Below, piece by piece: positions 1-9,701 of a DNA stretch of 46,085 nt (the first letter of the stretch is position 1; each line of letters begins with the position of its first letter). A program made the position numbers and the translations under genes. The stretch lies in the NCBI RefSeq assembly GCF_023806625.1, contig NZ_JAMTDX010000009.1, forward strand, positions 1 to 46,085, read 5' to 3'. The notes under the pieces were generated by a model that was not told where the DNA came from, ran no database searches, and was given only the letters and a program-made list of their open reading frames with translations. Source of the stretch: Accumulibacter sp. (GTDB lineage: Bacteria; Pseudomonadota; Gammaproteobacteria; Burkholderiales; Rhodocyclaceae).

Positions 1-126
1 CTCGTCCCACTTGCGGTTCTGCTCGTCCCACTTGCGGTTCTGCTCGTCCCACTTGCGGTTCTGCTCTTCCCATTTGCGGTTGTCCTCCTCCCACTTGCGG
101 TTCTGCTCTTCCCATTTGCGTTCCTG
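1..126 (-). repeat. 21-bp tandem repeats encoding heptads
   Basis: Six consecutive 21-bp units, read on the minus strand, each encode one heptad of the coiled coil. The three units nearest the window edge are identical at the nucleotide level (RKWDEQ type). The more internal ones differ by few bases (RKWEEQ, RKWEED). Nucleotide identity, beyond mere amino-acid conservation, suggests recent expansion by slippage or recombination. They are coding repeats, not a CRISPR array, because there are no spacers. Confidence 0.85.
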
Positions 127-324
127 TTCATCCCAGTGCCGACGCTGGTTTTCGCGATCGGCGGCCAGTTCGTTCAGGACGCGGTCGAAGCGCTCATCGA
201 AGGTTTCCCGCGATACCGTCTGGCGGCGTATGAAGTCCTGCAGCCATTCACGGAAGCCTGGCGATTCCTGCAATATCGCCGGCACCTCGGTTTCCAGCAA
301 CTGTTTGATCTCCTGGGCGTTCAT
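1..324 (-). CDS. Heptad-repeat coiled-coil protein, N-terminal part (DUF3782-like), cut by window edge
   Basis: The gene starts at 324 and reads leftward off the window, so only 108 N-terminal residues are visible. Residues 1-60 form a soluble helical head beginning MNAQEIKQLLETEVP, followed by an Arg/Glu-rich helix. From about residue 67 the protein becomes perfect seven-residue repeats of the type NRKWDEQ or NRKWEEQ, continuing to the edge. Such heptads are typical of DUF3782-type proteins, where a coiled coil precedes a PD-(D/E)XK nuclease-like domain; that C-terminal part is not visible here, so the family call is an inference. It is transcribed away from the cas genes and need not be functionally linked to them. 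Upstream, codons for the divergent cas2 begin about 480 bp away. Confidence 0.7.
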   Translation of the reverse strand, partial: MNAQEIKQLLETEVPAILQESPGFREWLQDFIRRQTVSRETFDERFDRVLNELAADRENQRRHWDEQERKWEEQNRKWEEDNRKWEEQNRKWDEQNRKWDEQNRKWDE

Positions 325-402
325 GGTCGATCCCTCGCGTCGTCTGCGGGGATTGCGCCTGGTCTCCCGCCTGTGGCAGAGCATAGAAGATCCGCCACCG
401 GT

Positions 403-678
403 TCAGCAAGGGTCGTGCGCCCGGACGGGCCGTCCGCTGCCGTGGCCTGGGAACGGCTGCCCTGGGTCGCTGGATCGCACGGCCGATGAGGCGAGCGCAC
501 CGATCGGGAGGGTCAGGCAGCTCGCGATCTTCAGGCGGGTGACGGCCGGCAGGCGGCAGATCATCGGGATCGTCTGGCCCGCTCGACGCCATTCGTCGTT
601 GGCGACGGCTTCGGCGGTAGAGCCTGCCTGCGGGAATTCGCTGGACAGGAATCGGGCGAGCTTGCTCCGGGGGGCCAT
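403..678 (-). CDS. Small hypothetical ORF or gene relic
   Basis: A 91-codon reading frame begins MAPRSKLARFLSSEFPQAG at 678. The first 20 residues look like the start of a hot-dog thioesterase-type small protein (LxxFLxxEFPQA), but the rest does not continue any family I recognise and ends in Pro/Gly/Arg-rich sequence typical of non-coding high-GC frames. It lies between the heptad-repeat gene and cas2 in the opposite direction to cas2. It may be a decayed gene or a chance ORF. No convincing ribosome binding site was seen. Confidence 0.25.
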   Translation of the reverse strand: MAPRSKLARFLSSEFPQAGSTAEAVANDEWRRAGQTIPMICRLPAVTRLKIASCLTLPIGALASSAVRSSDPGQPFPGHGSGRPVRAHDPC

Positions 679-802
679 GCGGCAGACTCCTCTGGCGTCG
701 AAGCACAAATCGGCGGCGCTGCGCGGGGCTGTGCACGGCGTCGCCGCGCTGGCAAGCTTGCCAAAGCGGACACGCGACGCGCCGGGGCGCATTCTGGCGG
801 GC

Positions 803-1090
803 ATGAGCGATGCGGCGCGAACCCTCTACCTGGTCTGCTACGACGTCAGCGAGCCGAAGCGGCTGCGCCGGGTGCATCGCTTCCTGCTCGGCTACAAGGT
901 CGGCGGCCAGAAGTCGTTCTTCGAGTGCTGGCTGACTCCGGCCGAACTGCGCGAGGTCGAGCGGACGCTCGGCGAGCTGATCGATCCGGAGGAGGATCGG
1001 GCGCACATCTTCCAGCTCGACCCGCGGATGAAGCGCGATCTGCTCGGCTGCGCGAAGCCGGTGGTGAACGACGTTTTCCTGATCGTCTGA
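803..1090 (+). CDS. cas2: CRISPR-associated endoribonuclease/integration subunit Cas2 (copy 1)
   Basis: This 95-residue protein fits the usual Cas2 length. Beta-strand 1 ends in LVCYDVSEPKRLRRVHRFL, which holds the conserved metal-binding Asp (D14) and the basic alpha-1 helix. The second half carries the typical xxELREVERTLGELIDPEEDRAHIFQLD segment split across strands 2-4, ending VVNDVFLIV. Cas2 dimers bridge two Cas1 dimers in the spacer-integration complex. The open frame extends far upstream without a stop, but family length and the MSDAARTLYLVCYD start argue for 803. It is followed 12 bp later by cas1. It differs clearly from the second cas2 downstream, so the two are paralogues from different subfamilies rather than a fresh duplication. 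Confidence 0.93.
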   Translation: MSDAARTLYLVCYDVSEPKRLRRVHRFLLGYKVGGQKSFFECWLTPAELREVERTLGELIDPEEDRAHIFQLDPRMKRDLLGCAKPVVNDVFLIV

Positions 1091-1102
1091 AGGGGGAGGG
1101 CG

Positions 1103-2138
<1,036 letters not shown>

Positions 2139-2149
<11 letters not shown>

Positions 2150-2435
2150 GCAGGCGTTCGTGATCGGCTACGACATCACCCAGCCGCGGCGGCTCGCGCG
2201 CGTGCATCGCGAGATGTGCCGGCACGCGACGCCGCTCGAGTACAGCATCTTCCTGCTCGTCGGCAGCGTCGCCGACAAGGACCGTTGCCTCGGAGAGGTC
2301 GAGGCGCTGATCGACCGCGACGAGGACGACGTGCGCTGCTACGCGCTGCCGCTGCGCGGCTTCCAGGGGCGGATCGGCCGGGCGAGCCTGCCGGCCGGGA
2401 TCGTCTGGACGGGTCTGCCGGCGGCGGTCGCCTGA
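2139..2435 (+). CDS. cas2: Second Cas2 protein, overlapping cas1
   Basis: The ORF encodes 98 residues from an ATG inside the last codons of cas1 (11-bp overlap), giving translational coupling. The first strand and helix read FVIGYDITQPRRLARVHREM, containing the conserved Asp (D12) of the Cas2 ferredoxin-like fold. The next segment, TPLEYSIFLLVGSVADKDRC, matches strands 2-3 with the aromatic SIF position usual in Cas2. The C-terminus (WTGLPAAVA) is short. It shares the fold and catalytic Asp with the first cas2 at 803 but only modest sequence similarity. The order cas2-cas1-cas2 implies either two alternative Cas1-Cas2 complexes or a hetero-dimeric Cas2 bridge. An upstream in-frame ATG at 2079 lies within cas1 and would add unrelated residues, so 2139 was chosen. 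Confidence 0.9.
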
Positions 2436-2442
2436 GCAGGGG

Positions 2443-2505
2443 GTAAAAATGGGGACAGACCCCGTTTTCTGCTCTGCAGAAAACGGGGTCTGTCCCCATT
2501 TTTAC
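2443..2505. repeat. Perfect 30-bp inverted repeat (GGGGACAGACCCC-type hairpin)
   Basis: Two perfectly complementary 30-nt arms (2443-2472 and 2476-2505) are separated by a 3-nt loop. The core GGGGACAGACCCC is a widespread palindromic motif of proteobacterial genomes, often found next to RAYT-type (IS200-like) transposases. No transposase is in this window. A second copy of the ATTTTTACC end follows directly (to about 2516). It sits 7 bp after the second cas2 stop and could also serve as a transcription terminator on either strand. Confidence 0.85.
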
Positions 2506-2600
2506 CATTTTTACCAGGCGTTGAATTTGCCCGTCCGATCCCGTAAAGTGCCGGCTTCCGTGACCCAGGGGGGAGGCAGCGGACCGGTCTCGCGCCAGGC

Positions 2601-4061
2601 GTGCCCGTCGTCGGGCCGTGCCTCGTTCCGGTGGGTCGATCACGCGGCGTTTTCCCAGCGTTCATTCCGGGGCCTGAATTGTTCGGCCAAGCGAGACATT
2701 TGCTGCATTTTCACGAGAACCCCACGGTCGTCGCCTGGTGGCGTACGCGGCTCGGCCGTCCGCTCGACTGGCTGACTCCGGCGCGGCGCCGGGCGATCCT
2801 CGCTGTCGGTGCGGGGCTGGCGGGGATTCTTTATCCGCTGACCACGCTGCACGGTGGCAAGGACTGGCAGCAGGCCTTCGATGGGCTGGCGATTTCCCTC
2901 GTCGTGCTCGTCCTGTTCGGCTTCCTCTGGCTGGTCTACCGCGCAGCGGCGGCCTTCGCCGCGCTGCCGGCCGCCGTCCGCGGCCATCCGCAGCTCAGTC
3001 TGCATCTGATTTACTGGGCGTGTCTGGGCATCCTGTGGTCGACTCCCGCCGACGCGGGCCTTTGGCGGACGGTGCTCTTCGGGGTCGCGGTGATGTTCCC
3101 GTTCCTCCTCTGGCGCTGCGGCTACCTGATTTTCTCCGGCCAGTACGGGCGGATGCGCGGCACGGGTTTCAGCGATCACCTGATCACGCTGTGGCCGGCC
3201 TTCGGCGGCAACAACACGCCGTACGGCAAGGGGCTCGACTACCTCGCGCGCTGCGAGGCGAAGACGGCCGAGCAGCTCGCCCGCGCGCAGCTTTCGGGAA
3301 TCCGGCTGATCGGCCTGGGGATGATCTGGGGGGTCACGCTGTTCGTTCTCGAGGGCACTCTCTACGGCGACGGCAACGCACTGACGCACTTTCTGGGCGG
3401 CCAGCGGCTGCCCGTTCCGAGTCTCAAAGAGCTCGTCTTCGAGGGGGCCGAGGCGCCGTTTGTGGCGGCCTGGGCGAGCATCTACTGCGAGCTGTTCAAA
3501 CAGGTGCTGCGCCACGCGGCGGGCAGTCACGCAATCATCGGCGTCCTGCGCATCTTCGGCTTCAACGTCTTCAGGAGCACGTACAAGCCGCTGCTGGCCG
3601 AGTCGATCAGCGAGTTCTGGAATCGTTACTACTATTACTTCAAGGAGTTGCTGGCCAATTTCTTCTTCCTGCCGACCTTCGCGCGGCTCGGCAGGCGGCT
3701 GCGCAACTGGCCCCGGCTGCGCCTGCTCTGTGCAGTCTTCGCCGCGGCGTTGGTCGGCAACCTCTATTACCACCTGCTGCACATGGCCGTCCCGCTGGCC
3801 GAGGGCCGGATCCTGCCGGCCCTCGCCGCCCTCGATTCGCGGATGCTCTACTGCCTGCTGTTGGCGATCGGCATTTACGTGTCGATGCTTCGCGAGCAGG
3901 GCCGGCTCGGCCAGGGTGCACGACCCGGGGGCGTCCGGCGCCTGTTGCGGATCTTCGGTGTGTGGACCTTCTTCGGGCTGATCTTCATCTGGGACGTGCG
4001 CAGCCCGGCCTCACTGCTCACCCGCGTCGATTTCTTCCTCGGCCTGTTCGGCCTGCGCTGA
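2601..4061 (+). CDS. Multi-pass membrane protein, MBOAT-like
   Basis: The reading frame encodes up to 486 residues with about nine hydrophobic segments. The stretch SEFWNRYYYYFKELLANFFF followed by a further membrane segment ending GNLYYHLLH resembles the FWRRWH...YLYIP...SGLWHG core of membrane-bound O-acyltransferases, with the His in the expected area. The conserved Gly/Trp context around that His is altered, so the family call is tentative. The N-terminus is uncertain: ATG at 2601 gives about 26 non-conserved residues, and an in-frame TTG at 2679 is an alternative. The downstream gene encodes an LTA-synthase-like phosphoglycerol transferase/sulfatase. The pair could modify an envelope glycan or lipid, by inference only. 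Confidence 0.65.
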   Translation: MPVVGPCLVPVGRSRGVFPAFIPGPELFGQARHLLHFHENPTVVAWWRTRLGRPLDWLTPARRRAILAVGAGLAGILYPLTTLHGGKDWQQAFDGLAISLVVLVLFGFLWLVYRAAAAFAALPAAVRGHPQLSLHLIYWACLGILWSTPADAGLWRTVLFGVAVMFPFLLWRCGYLIFSGQYGRMRGTGFSDHLITLWPAFGGNNTPYGKGLDYLARCEAKTAEQLARAQLSGIRLIGLGMIWGVTLFVLEGTLYGDGNALTHFLGGQRLPVPSLKELVFEGAEAPFVAAWASIYCELFKQVLRHAAGSHAIIGVLRIFGFNVFRSTYKPLLAESISEFWNRYYYYFKELLANFFFLPTFARLGRRLRNWPRLRLLCAVFAAALVGNLYYHLLHMAVPLAEGRILPALAALDSRMLYCLLLAIGIYVSMLREQGRLGQGARPGGVRRLLRIFGVWTFFGLIFIWDVRSPASLLTRVDFFLGLFGLR

Positions 4062-4196
4062 ACGGGGCGGCAGTCGAATCTCCGCGCCGGTGCTCAGCAG
4101 CGCGGGGATCGGCTATCATGCCGGCCTGGCCTCGCTCGCGCCGCAGCTGCGCGCGGCGCCCTTCCCATGGAGCACCGATTCCCGGATCAACGACAG

Positions 4197-6140
4197 ATGA
4201 ATCAGTCTTCCCCATCACGGGCGACGCGCCTCTTCGCCCATCGCTACGGACCCTTCTGGCTGCTGCTGGCGGTCTTCCTGGCCATCTCGCTGCTCACGCG
4301 GCTCGCGCTGCTGGTCAAGACAGGTCTCGCCGCCGAGCCGGGTCCGGGCAATCTGCTGCAGATTTTCGGTCTCGGCCTGGCCTTCGATCTGGTCGCCGCG
4401 AGCTACTTCTTCATCCCGCTGATCGTTTTCCTCTTCCTCGTTCCGGACCGTCTCTATCGCTGGGCGCCGTTCCGCTGGTTCCTGCTCGCCGGGACGGTGG
4501 TCTGGATCTTCATCATGCTCTTCAACGCCGCCGCCGAATGGACCTTCTGGGACGAATTCGGTTCGCGCTACAACTTCATCGCCGTCGATTACCTGTTGTA
4601 CACGCACGAGGTGATCGGCAACATCATGGAGTCGTACCCGGTCGGGCCGATCCTCGCCGGACTGGCGATCGTCTCGCTTGCCGTCGCCTGGGCGCTGCGC
4701 CACTGGCTCTGGGCGTCGCATCACGTTCGCTCGCACTACACCGGGCGGGCCGGCTGGCTGGTGCTGTTCCTGATCCTGCCTTTCCTCGCCTTCTCGCTGG
4801 TCGATTTCCGGCTCAAGGACCTGTCGGCGAACCGCTACGTCAATGCCCTCTCGGGCAATGGCGTCTACGAGTTCTTCGCCGCGGCGTACAACAATGAACT
4901 CGATTACGCCACCTTCTACTATTCGTTGCCGCCCGAGCAGGCCTTCGCGCGGCTGCGTGAGCTGCTGCCGACCCGGCATGCGCGGCTGGCCAGCGACGAC
5001 CCGCGTGACGTGACGAGGATCGTCAGTCATCCCGGTCCCGAGAAGCGCCTCAACGTGATCCTGATCTCCGTCGAGAGCCTGTCGGCGGAATACCTGACCC
5101 GTTTTGGCGAGAACGGCGGGATCACCCCGAGGCTCGACGCACTGGCCAGGCAGGGGCTGCTGTTCACCAACCTCTACGCAACCGGCACGCGAACGGTCCG
5201 CGGTCTCGAAGCGCTGGCGCTGTCGATCCCGCCGACTCCGGGGCAGTCGATCGTCAAGCGTCCGGCCAACGAGGGGCTCTTTGCCCTCGGTGAGGTGTTC
5301 CGTGCGAAGGGCTATGAGGTCCGTTTCCTCTACGGCGGCTACGGCTATTTCGACAACATGAACGACTTTTTCGACGGCAACGGTTACCAGGTCATCGACC
5401 GCGTGGCGATTCCCGCGGAGCGCATCCATCACGAGAACATCTGGGGTGTCGCCGACGAGGATTTGTTCACCCAGGCGCTGATCGAGGCCGACAAGGCGCA
5501 CGCCGCGGGCAGGCCGTCGTTCATGCAGCTGATGACCACCTCGAACCACCGGCCGTTCACCTATCCCGAGGGGCGGATCGACATCCCCTCGAAGAGCGGC
5601 CGCAAGGGCGGCGTCAAGTACACCGACTGGGCGATCGGCGACTTCATCGACCGGGCAGCGACCCGGCCGTGGTTTGCCGATACCGTCTTCGTGATCGTCG
5701 CCGATCACTGCGCGTCGTCGGCGGGCAAGTCCGACCTGCCGGTCAACCGCTACCAGATTCCCGCGCTGTTCTACTCGCCGAAGCACATCCCGCCGGGCGA
5801 GTTCGACCGGCTGACCAGCCAGATCGACCTGGCGCCGACTTTGCTCGGGCTGCTCAACTTCAGCTATCGCAGCCGCTTCTTCGGGTACGACATGTTCGAC
5901 CTGGAGCCCGGACGCGAGCGAGCGTTCATCAGCACTTACCAGGACCTCGGTTATCTGCGTGGCGACCGACTCGTCAAGCTCGATCCGCGGCGCGGCCGGG
6001 GGGTCTATCGCCCGGATTTCGACGATGGATCGGCGGTGCGCGTCGAAGACGACCCGCAAATGGTGACCGATGCGGTCAGCTGGTATCAGGTCGCCGCCTG
6101 GGCCTACGGGCACGGCGCACTGAGGTGGATTCCGCAATAG
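4197..6140 (+). CDS. LTA synthase-like membrane sulfatase/phosphotransferase
   Basis: The protein has 647 residues from ATG 4197; an upstream in-frame ATG at 4167 would add ten residues. Five membrane segments occupy roughly residues 15-215. The remainder is an alkaline-phosphatase-superfamily domain: LISVESLSAEYL (metal-binding Glu), the likely nucleophile Thr in YATGTRTVRGLEAL, and FVIVADHCASSAGK with the Asp-His metal pair. This is the LtaS/OpgB/EptA-like plan in which a periplasmic domain transfers phosphoglycerol, phosphoethanolamine or a related group onto an envelope substrate. In Gram-negatives such genes often act on osmoregulated glucans or unknown glycolipids, so the substrate cannot be stated. 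It follows the MBOAT-like gene on the same strand. Confidence 0.88.
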   Translation: MNQSSPSRATRLFAHRYGPFWLLLAVFLAISLLTRLALLVKTGLAAEPGPGNLLQIFGLGLAFDLVAASYFFIPLIVFLFLVPDRLYRWAPFRWFLLAGTVVWIFIMLFNAAAEWTFWDEFGSRYNFIAVDYLLYTHEVIGNIMESYPVGPILAGLAIVSLAVAWALRHWLWASHHVRSHYTGRAGWLVLFLILPFLAFSLVDFRLKDLSANRYVNALSGNGVYEFFAAAYNNELDYATFYYSLPPEQAFARLRELLPTRHARLASDDPRDVTRIVSHPGPEKRLNVILISVESLSAEYLTRFGENGGITPRLDALARQGLLFTNLYATGTRTVRGLEALALSIPPTPGQSIVKRPANEGLFALGEVFRAKGYEVRFLYGGYGYFDNMNDFFDGNGYQVIDRVAIPAERIHHENIWGVADEDLFTQALIEADKAHAAGRPSFMQLMTTSNHRPFTYPEGRIDIPSKSGRKGGVKYTDWAIGDFIDRAATRPWFADTVFVIVADHCASSAGKSDLPVNRYQIPALFYSPKHIPPGEFDRLTSQIDLAPTLLGLLNFSYRSRFFGYDMFDLEPGRERAFISTYQDLGYLRGDRLVKLDPRRGRGVYRPDFDDGSAVRVEDDPQMVTDAVSWYQVAAWAYGHGALRWIPQ

Positions 6141-6153
6141 CGAAAGGACGATC

Positions 6154-7488
6154 ATGGCCGTAGCGCCCGAAACCGCGATCATGGCGCTGTTCTGCGACTT
6201 CGAGAACGTCGCGCTCGGCGTTCGCGACGCCAAGTACGACAAGTTCGACATCAAGCCGGTGCTCGAACGTCTGTTGCTCAAGGGCAGCATCGTCGTCAAG
6301 AAGGCGTACTGTGACTGGGAGAGATACAAGGGCTTCAAGGCGACGATGCACGAGGCGAGCTTCGAGCTCATCGAGATTCCGCACCTGCGCCAGTCGGGCA
6401 AGAACTCGGCGGACATCAGGCTGGTCGTCGACGCCCTCGACCTGTGCTACACGAAGGCCCATGTCGACACCTTCGTGATCATCAGCGGAGATTCGGATTT
6501 TTCGCCGCTGGTTTCGAAGCTGCGCGAGAACGCCAAGTACGTGATCGGCGTCGGGGTCAAGCAGTCGACCTCGGACCTGCTGATCGGCAACTGCGACGAG
6601 TTCATCTTCTACGATGATCTGGTCCGCGAGATGCAGCGTTCGGCGAGACGCGACGCCAGGGAGTCGCCGCCGGCGGTGCGGCGCTCGCCTGAAGAGGAGG
6701 CACAGCGGCGGGCCGAACTCGATGCCCGGCGCAGCAAGGCGATCGAGCTGGCCGTCGCGACCTTCGATGCCCTGGTCGACGAGCGCGGCGACAGCGGCAA
6801 GATCTGGGCCTCGATGCTCAAGGAAGCGATCAAGCGGCGCAAGCCGGACTTCAGCGAGTCGTACTACGGTTTCCGGGCCTTCGGCAACCTGCTCGAGGAA
6901 GCGCAGGCACGAGGGCTTCTCGAACTCGGCCGCGACGAGAAGTCGGGAACCTACATCTCGCGGGGGAGCGGCCTCGCCCAAGTCTCCGAGGCACCGGCAG
7001 AGGCGGTGATCGAACTACCGGCTGCGCCGCTGGCCGAGGGACCAGCCGAGCCGGCTCCGGTCGACGAGGCCGGCGACAAGACCGGCACACGGCGCAAGGG
7101 TGAAGGTCGTCGCAAGGCGGCCGAGAAAGGCACGCGGCGGGCGAGGGGAGCGAAGGAAGCGAAAGACGACGAAGCGCCGTCGGCCGAGGCCACGGGAGCG
7201 CCAGCAGTGGCCGCCGAAGACCGTCCGCCCGACGCCCGGCCGGTTATCCCGGCCGACTTCGCGGAAGCTGCGGAGCCGGCGGCGCTTGCCCCGTTGCCGC
7301 CGGCTGCCGGCGAAGCCCCGAGCGGCGCGCCGAGCGCGCTGGTCGCCGACGAACGCGCAGCGGAGGGGCTTGCCGCGGAGAACCCCGAGGAGTTCACCGC
7401 GGGTGAGCGGACCGCGCGGCCGGCGCGCAAGGCGCCGAGCCGACCCCGCCGTCCGCGTGTGCCCAAGCCCGTGGCCGAGGAGACCTGA
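6154..7488 (+). CDS. NYN-domain (LabA-like) putative RNase with LOTUS/OST-HTH domain
   Basis: The protein has 444 residues. Residues 8-160 form a NYN/PIN-like nuclease fold: ALFCDFENVALG (D15), SADIRLVVDALDLC and FVIISGDSDFSPLVSKLRE supply the conserved acidic triad for Mg-dependent RNA cleavage. Residues about 185-270 resemble an OST-HTH/LOTUS RNA-binding domain (WASMLKEAIKRRKPDFSESYYGF...FGNLLEEAQARGLLEL). The last 170 residues are low-complexity Ala/Glu/Pro/Lys-rich, with Arg/Lys clusters that could bind nucleic acid. It begins 13 bp after the preceding sulfatase gene, with a GAAAGGACG ribosome binding site. The domain pair suggests RNA turnover or RNA silencing-like roles, but the target is unknown. 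Confidence 0.88.
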   Translation: MAVAPETAIMALFCDFENVALGVRDAKYDKFDIKPVLERLLLKGSIVVKKAYCDWERYKGFKATMHEASFELIEIPHLRQSGKNSADIRLVVDALDLCYTKAHVDTFVIISGDSDFSPLVSKLRENAKYVIGVGVKQSTSDLLIGNCDEFIFYDDLVREMQRSARRDARESPPAVRRSPEEEAQRRAELDARRSKAIELAVATFDALVDERGDSGKIWASMLKEAIKRRKPDFSESYYGFRAFGNLLEEAQARGLLELGRDEKSGTYISRGSGLAQVSEAPAEAVIELPAAPLAEGPAEPAPVDEAGDKTGTRRKGEGRRKAAEKGTRRARGAKEAKDDEAPSAEATGAPAVAAEDRPPDARPVIPADFAEAAEPAALAPLPPAAGEAPSGAPSALVADERAAEGLAAENPEEFTAGERTARPARKAPSRPRRPRVPKPVAEET

Positions 7489-7583
7489 CCACCGGGCGGA
7501 CCCGCCGGGAGTCGGCGGCGCGGCACCCCGCCCCGATCAAGCGGAGCCGAGCCGCGCGGCGGGAGTCGGTGGGCAGAATCGCT

Positions 7584-7967
7584 TCAGGCGGCGGCCTGGA
7601 CCGGAATCCACCCGGCCGTGCGCACGATGCGGTTCTGGGTATCGACGTAGATCAGCCGCGGCGCGTACTCGCTCATTTCCGCATCGCTGTAGCTCGCGAA
7701 ACTGGCGATGATCAGGATGTCGCCGGGAGCTGCCCGGCGCGCCGCCGAGCCGTTGACCGAGATGACCCCTGAACCGCGCTCGGCGCAGATCGCGTAGGTC
7801 GTGAAGCGCTCACCGTTGTTGACGTTCCAGACGTCGACCTGCTCGTATTCCCGGATGCTCGCCGCGTCGAGAAGATCCTCGTCGATCGCACAGGAGCCTT
7901 CGTAGTGCAGCTCCGCGTGGGTCGCGGTGACGCGGTGCAGCTTCGACTTGAGCATGGTTCTGTGCAT
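7584..7967 (-). CDS. panD: Aspartate 1-decarboxylase precursor
   Basis: This 127-residue protein starts [20 protein letters not shown]. The self-cleavage site YEGSCAIDE, with Gly24-Ser25 giving the pyruvoyl group, is intact. It makes beta-alanine from aspartate for pantothenate synthesis and is cleaved into beta and alpha chains. The longer open frame upstream (to 8027) overlaps the panC end and is not needed. It is the last gene of the pan run, 56 bp after panC, and converges on the NYN gene with 95 bp between the stops. Confidence 0.96.
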   Translation of the reverse strand: MHRTMLKSKLHRVTATHAELHYEGSCAIDEDLLDAASIREYEQVDVWNVNNGERFTTYAICAERGSGVISVNGSAARRAAPGDILIIASFASYSDAEMSEYAPRLIYVDTQNRIVRTAGWIPVQAAA

Positions 7968-8023
7968 GGATTCACCGCCGGGGAAGTTGGGGGAAGCGCA
8001 TTTTAGCGGCTGCCCCGAACGTG

Positions 8024-8869
8024 TCAATGACCGCCGGAATCAGTGATTTCGAGGTTGTCGATCAGCCGCGCGCTGCCCAGACGGCTGGCCGCGAGGACCA
8101 CCAGTGCTTCCCGGCCGTTGCCCTCGGGCACCTGCAGGTCGCTCTGGCGTCGCACCGCAACATAGTCGGTCGTCCAGCCGTGCGCGTTGAGCTCGGCGCT
8201 GGCGGCCGCCTCGAGCCCGGCGAAGTCGCGTTCTCCGCCGCAGATGGCCCGGCCAATTTCCTGGAGCAGGCGATGCAGCCGCGGCGCTTCGGCGCGCTCG
8301 GCCGGCGTCAGATAGCCGTTGCGCGACGACAGCGCCAGTCCGTCGTCGGCGCGCACCGTCTCGCCGCCGACGATCTCGATCGGCAGCGCCATCTGGCGCG
8401 CCATGTTGCGCAGAACCATCAGCTGCTGGTAGTCCTTCTTGCCGAAGATCGCCGCCTGTGGCTGGACGATGTTGAACAGCTTGAGGACGACCGTGGCCAC
8501 GCCGCGGAAGTGCCCTGGACGGAAAGCGCCTTCGAGCTGCCGCTGGATCTCCGGGGGGTCGACGTAGTACTCCTGGGGTTCGGGGTAGAATTCGGCCTCC
8601 GCAGGGGCGAAGAGCAGGTCGACGCCGGCGGCCGCGAGCTGGGCGCAGTCGGCGGAGAAGGTCCGGGGATAGCGGTCGAAGTCGTCGTTCGGACCGAACT
8701 GCAGACGGTTGACGAAGATGCTCGCCACGACGGTCTCGCCGTAGGCACGCGCCGTGTGCATCAGGGCGATGTGTCCGGCGTGCAGGTTGCCCATCGTCGG
8801 GACGAAGGCGATCTCGCCGCGTCGCCGCAGCTCGGCGCGCACTTGGGCGATCGAAGAAACGATCTGCAT
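8024..8869 (-). CDS. panC: Pantothenate synthetase
   Basis: The protein has 281 residues, normal for the family. It joins pantoate and beta-alanine using ATP. The nucleotide-binding HxGH motif (H30-A-G-H33) lies in [17 protein letters not shown], and the KMSKS-like region is present as [26 protein letters not shown] is also conserved. It lies 15 bp after panB and upstream of panD, so the three genes provide pantoate, beta-alanine and their ligation in one transcript. Confidence 0.97.
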   Translation of the reverse strand: MQIVSSIAQVRAELRRRGEIAFVPTMGNLHAGHIALMHTARAYGETVVASIFVNRLQFGPNDDFDRYPRTFSADCAQLAAAGVDLLFAPAEAEFYPEPQEYYVDPPEIQRQLEGAFRPGHFRGVATVVLKLFNIVQPQAAIFGKKDYQQLMVLRNMARQMALPIEIVGGETVRADDGLALSSRNGYLTPAERAEAPRLHRLLQEIGRAICGGERDFAGLEAAASAELNAHGWTTDYVAVRRQSDLQVPEGNGREALVVLAASRLGSARLIDNLEITDSGGH

Positions 8870-8884
8870 GTTGTCCGCAGGCGT

Positions 8885-9697
8885 TCAGTAGCAGTGCTCG
8901 GCGGCCGGGAAGCTGCCGTCCCTGACCGCCGTCACGTAGGCCGCGATCGCCGCGGCGATCGACGGCTGGCCGGACATGAAGTTGCGCACGAAGCGCGCCT
9001 TCCTTCCGGACGAAATGTCGAGCATGTCGTGCAGGACGAGGACCTGGCCCGAACACGCAGCACTCGCGCCGATGCCGATCGTCGGAATCGAGAGCTGACT
9101 GCTGACCTCCGCAGCGAGCCTTTCGGGAATCGCTTCGAGCACGATCAGACTCGCCCCGGCGTCCTGCTGGGCGATCGCGTCGGCGATCAGGCGGGCGGCA
9201 GCCGACTCGCCCCGGCCCTGGACACGGTAACCGCCGAGCTGGTGGACCGACTGCGGGGTCAGTCCGACATGGGCGCAGACGGGCAGTCCGCGTGCGCAGA
9301 GGAAGTGTGTCGTCTCGGCCATGTCGACCCCGCCCTCGATCTTGACCATCTGGGCGCCGGCGGCCATCAGCACGACGGCATTGCGCAGGGCCTGCGGCGG
9401 GCTTTCCTGGAAACTGCCGAAGGGCATGTCGGCGATGATCAGCGGCCTTCGGCTGCCGCGGGCAACGCATCGGGTGTGGTAAGCGACGTCATCGAGACTG
9501 ACCGGCAGCGTCGAGTCGTGGCCCTGGAGGACCATGCCCAGCGAGTCGCCGATGAGCAGGGCGTCCACGCCGGCGGCATCGCAGAGTCCGGCGAAGCTCG
9601 CGTCGTAACAGGTGAGCACGGCGATCTTCTCGCCACTGGCCCGCATCCGGGCCAGGTCGGCGGGAGTCAGGCGGCGCGTCGCGGCGTGGCTGGACAT
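8885..9697 (-). CDS. panB: 3-methyl-2-oxobutanoate hydroxymethyltransferase
   Basis: The protein has 270 residues from the ATG at 9697 ([15 protein letters not shown]). It transfers a hydroxymethyl group from methylenetetrahydrofolate to ketoisovalerate, the first committed step to pantoate. Conserved segments include [52 protein letters not shown] and [17 protein letters not shown]. An open frame continues upstream to 9775 but enters the preceding kinase gene. The gap to that gene is only 4 bp, so the two are co-transcribed. Confidence 0.97.
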   Translation of the reverse strand: MSSHAATRRLTPADLARMRASGEKIAVLTCYDASFAGLCDAAGVDALLIGDSLGMVLQGHDSTLPVSLDDVAYHTRCVARGSRRPLIIADMPFGSFQESPPQALRNAVVLMAAGAQMVKIEGGVDMAETTHFLCARGLPVCAHVGLTPQSVHQLGGYRVQGRGESAAARLIADAIAQQDAGASLIVLEAIPERLAAEVSSQLSIPTIGIGASAACSGQVLVLHDMLDISSGRKARFVRNFMSGQPSIAAAIAAYVTAVRDGSFPAAEHCY

Positions 9698-9701
9698 GGC
9701 G

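Noticed and set aside
1-126. Possible CRISPR array from the regular 21-bp repeats near the cas genes
   Set aside because: Units are contiguous with no spacers, and they are in frame as heptads of a coiled-coil protein.
11-802. Long upstream extension of the cas2 reading frame
   Set aside because: It covers the antisense of the heptad-repeat gene and Arg/Ser-rich filler; Cas2 length and motif start at 803.
4215-6416. 733-codon minus-strand ORF
   Set aside because: It is antisense to the LTA-synthase-like gene, has Arg/Gln/Glu-rich shadow composition and no domain.
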